44,517 nucleotides of DNA from Planctomycetaceae bacterium (lineage in GTDB: Bacteria > Planctomycetota > Planctomycetia > Pirellulales > Pirellulaceae): positions 1 to 44,517 of the forward strand of contig PKCN01000143.1 in the NCBI GenBank assembly GCA_002862205.1. Direction: 5' to 3'. The notes under the pieces are model-generated. The model made no database searches and was not told the origin of the DNA. It worked only from the letters and a program-made list of their open reading frames with translations. Every line of letters starts with the position of its first letter. The first letter of the stretch is position 1. Of the stretch, positions 42,737-44,517 are shown one piece after another. Both the position numbers and the translations under genes were made by a program.

Positions 42737-44517
42737 GCTTTCACCTCATCAGTTGCGTTTGTCTCTGGCAATGCATCTGCTGCTTTGGGCAGGTTCGAGT
42801 TGTCGCTATTCATCGCATTCTTGTTTTCCGCAGCCCATTCGAGCTCCGAAGCGGGGACTTCTTCCCACGACTTAACCTTGATTTTCAACAGGCTGCCAAT
42901 ACCGTACCGCAGGTCGAGAATATTCGGCATCGACTTGGAATCTCCCTCTCGCATTAACCATAGTTCTGCAGGGTCTTCATCGCGGTCGGCGAACACTTCA
43001 ATGGCTTCCACGGCGCCCGATTCGGGATGGCTCAGCCAACGCACTTCCAGCTCACCAGCGATGCCGACCATCACATCACGCAGTGGACGTTCACCACCCA
43101 AAGGCATGGTGCCCAAGTAATATGACTCTCCGAATTTGCGTGGCCCCTCCCTCAGCATCCTCCGCCAGGCATCCAGAGCCGGCAGCAAGCCTGCGGCTTT
43201 CCCATCGGTGATGGCGTCGTACAGTTTGCTCCGCTTGTCGATCTCAACGCTCTTTTGACCAATTGCAAGCGACATCCTGTTTGTTGCGACTTGAATGATC
43301 ACCGGTTGTGGGGGAGTCTGGTCCGTTTCTCCTATGATCCGCCACGCATTTTCAGTTGCGACTTTTCCATCTTCTGGTTCCGGCGGCGGGATAGTTTCAC
43401 TGACAGCTGGGAACTGATTTCGCAGCTCGGTGATGAACGAGTCCTGTTCTTGCAGATTGAAATGGTAGTTGGCAAAACCTTTTCGCTCCACAAGTTGATC
43501 CTGCACCTGTTTTGGGATTTTCACAGCAGGCTTTCGAGGCTGCTGGCCTCCGGGGCGTCTTTGCGGCGGCTGCTGGCCGTCTTCTTCTGGTGCTTTGCCT
43601 TCCGGCTTTTCTTCGCCTTCTTTTTCGGGCTGCTGAGGACGGGGAGGTGGAGGTGGGAGTGCACCTGCCATCTTTTTCAGAAGTTCATCTTCACCATGCA
43701 CGCCCATCAGACGCACGAGCGTATCGACGGTTTTGCCCTCGGATCTGTATGACATTTTGACTCGCCACCCGTTGGGCAAAGTCGCCATCACATTTTGAAG
43801 GTCATTGGCAGTTTGAACGACTCGACCATCAATTTCCAGAATCTCCGAACCATAGCGAAGACCTCGTCGGTAGGCGTCACTCGATTCAAGGATGTTCGAT
43901 ACAACCACCCCGCTGTCAGGATCAGTCGACACTGTCGCCCCCAGAGTCGCGTGATCAACGATCCGGCCGCTCCGCAAATAACCCAGAAAGTTCTTCGCCT
44001 GATTGATTGAAATGGCATATCCGACGCCGACATTCACGCGGCCACGTTTCTCAAATGAGCAGCGACCGATGATCCCGAGCAGGCGTCCTGCTGCATCGTA
44101 GATCGGGCCACCGGAATTGCCGGGGTTCACCGAAGCGTCTGTTTGCAGGCAGTCACCGTATTCCAGCAAAGTTCCGGAGGGGTATTGGTAACGCCCCACC
44201 CCGCTGAGAATTCCATAAGTCACGGTGGGCTTCAAGTTGGTTGCCAGCAGGAATGGGTTGCCGATCACCATGCACCAGTCACCTGCCTGTGCCGCACGGC
44301 TGTCACCCAATGCGGCGGCTGGAAAGTCGCTCCGCCCCAACAAACGGATCATGGCCAAGTCACCGACTGGGTCAATGCCAACAATCACAGCGTCGTAAAC
44401 ATTCCCATCGCTCATGCCGCAACGCATGAATGAACCAGCGGGGCTGGTCACGTGGAAATTGGTGAGCGCATAGCCATCCTCGGAAATCATCACTCCGCTG
44501 CCACCACCGCCACCCCC
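42733..44517 (-). CDS. HtrA/Deg-like trypsin-PDZ serine protease with novel C-terminal domain (5' end outside window)
   Basis: The first gene of the operon in this window; the frame is open through the window edge, so the N-terminus, including any signal peptide, is missing. The triad is intact. Counting from the first visible Met (44493), His is H14 (TNFHV), Asp is D45 (DPVGDLAMI) and Ser is S127 (NPGNSGGP). A PDZ domain (LGATVSTDPDSGVVVSNIL to DLQNVMATLPNGW) follows, then a Pro/Glu/Gln-rich linker and about 220 residues of a domain I do not recognise (GFANYHFNLQEQDSF, then GESYYLGTMPLGG, then DILDLRYGIGSLL-like). A Gly run precedes the visible domain. It is likely periplasmic or outer-membrane associated and would be the active subunit of this three-gene set. 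Confidence 0.92.
   Translation of the reverse strand, partial: GGGGGGSGVMISEDGYALTNFHVTSPAGSFMRCGMSDGNVYDAVIVGIDPVGDLAMIRLLGRSDFPAAALGDSRAAQAGDWCMVIGNPFLLATNLKPTVTYGILSGVGRYQYPSGTLLEYGDCLQTDASVNPGNSGGPIYDAAGRLLGIIGRCSFEKRGRVNVGVGYAISINQAKNFLGYLRSGRIVDHATLGATVSTDPDSGVVVSNILESSDAYRRGLRYGSEILEIDGRVVQTANDLQNVMATLPNGWRVKMSYRSEGKTVDTLVRLMGVHGEDELLKKMAGALPPPPPRPQQPEKEGEEKPEGKAPEEDGQQPPQRRPGGQQPRKPAVKIPKQVQDQLVERKGFANYHFNLQEQDSFITELRNQFPAVSETIPPPEPEDGKVATENAWRIIGETDQTPPQPVIIQVATNRMSLAIGQKSVEIDKRSKLYDAITDGKAAGLLPALDAWRRMLREGPRKFGESYYLGTMPLGGERPLRDVMVGIAGELEVRWLSHPESGAVEAIEVFADRDEDPAELWLMREGDSKSMPNILDLRYGIGSLLKIKVKSWEEVPASELEWAAENKNAMNSDNSNLPKAADALPETNATDEVKA

Overview
The window most likely comes from a planctomycete of the Pirellulaceae (Rhodopirellula/Blastopirellula type). 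The evidence is the gene mix: a type I sulfatase next to a BNR-repeat sialidase and a PhyH-type dioxygenase, a Tat-exported Gfo/Idh/MocA oxidoreductase, several secreted PQQ-like beta-propellers, a secreted nickel superoxide dismutase, Gly-rich DPFG tails and poly-Ser tracts. Flagellar and translation genes are scattered rather than gathered in large operons. Base composition is moderately GC-rich throughout. I see no insertion sequence, prophage or CRISPR array. The assignment rests on recognised gene families, not on a database search.

Layout. 1-7.3 kb: a secreted S41 carboxy-terminal protease (-), a lipoprotein-like alpha/beta hydrolase (+), CsrA with a long C-terminal tail (-) and a secreted double-parvulin foldase (+) ending in a clear terminator. 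7.5-17.5 kb: an AlaC-like aminotransferase, a small secreted beta-propeller, secreted NiSOD, a leucine-rich-repeat protein (-), tRNA-Glu(CTC) (-), guanine deaminase, a membrane-anchored PQQ-like propeller with 20 consecutive serines, and a DUF1805 protein (-). 17.5-23.3 kb, minus strand: PhyH, sialidase and sulfatase (a possible sulfated-glycan or osmolyte module, the last two translationally coupled) and a propeller with a DPFG tail. 23.6-30.7 kb: DJ-1/PfpI protein, PepF-like peptidase coupled to an AlkA-type glycosylase, Gfo/Idh/MocA protein (-), cyclophilin-type PPIase (-) and RsmD (+). 31-34 kb: three small or unknown membrane-associated proteins and a STAS-domain protein. 34.1-36.0 kb, minus strand: rpmI-rplT-pheS, with no infC or pheT beside it. 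36.8-39.3 kb: an isolated fliG and a CaCA cation antiporter (-), converging on a repeat-filled gap. 39.8-44.5 kb, minus strand: three co-translated HtrA-like proteins.

The most interesting system is the last operon. Its first gene (cut by the window edge) encodes a trypsin-like/PDZ protein with an intact His-Asp-Ser triad. The next two genes, each joined by a 4-nt ATGA overlap, encode proteins of the same fold whose catalytic residues are replaced (Ser to Ala with His to Ser and Asp to Glu in one; Ser to Tyr with His to Ile in the other). This looks like one active protease encoded with two pseudoproteases, plausibly forming an envelope quality-control or sensing complex.

A second theme is the number of short, near-perfect tandem repeats (12-21 bp, 2 to 8 copies) with unrelated sequences, at eleven places. 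Inside genes the unit is always a multiple of three (12, 15 or 21 bp); between genes it is 13, 14, 15, 17 or 19 bp. This suggests continuing slippage or duplication filtered by reading frame. Many products (S41 protease, two foldases, HtrA set, NiSOD, propellers) act in the cell envelope, so proteostasis outside the cytoplasm is a recurring function here, although the genes are not one regulon by position.
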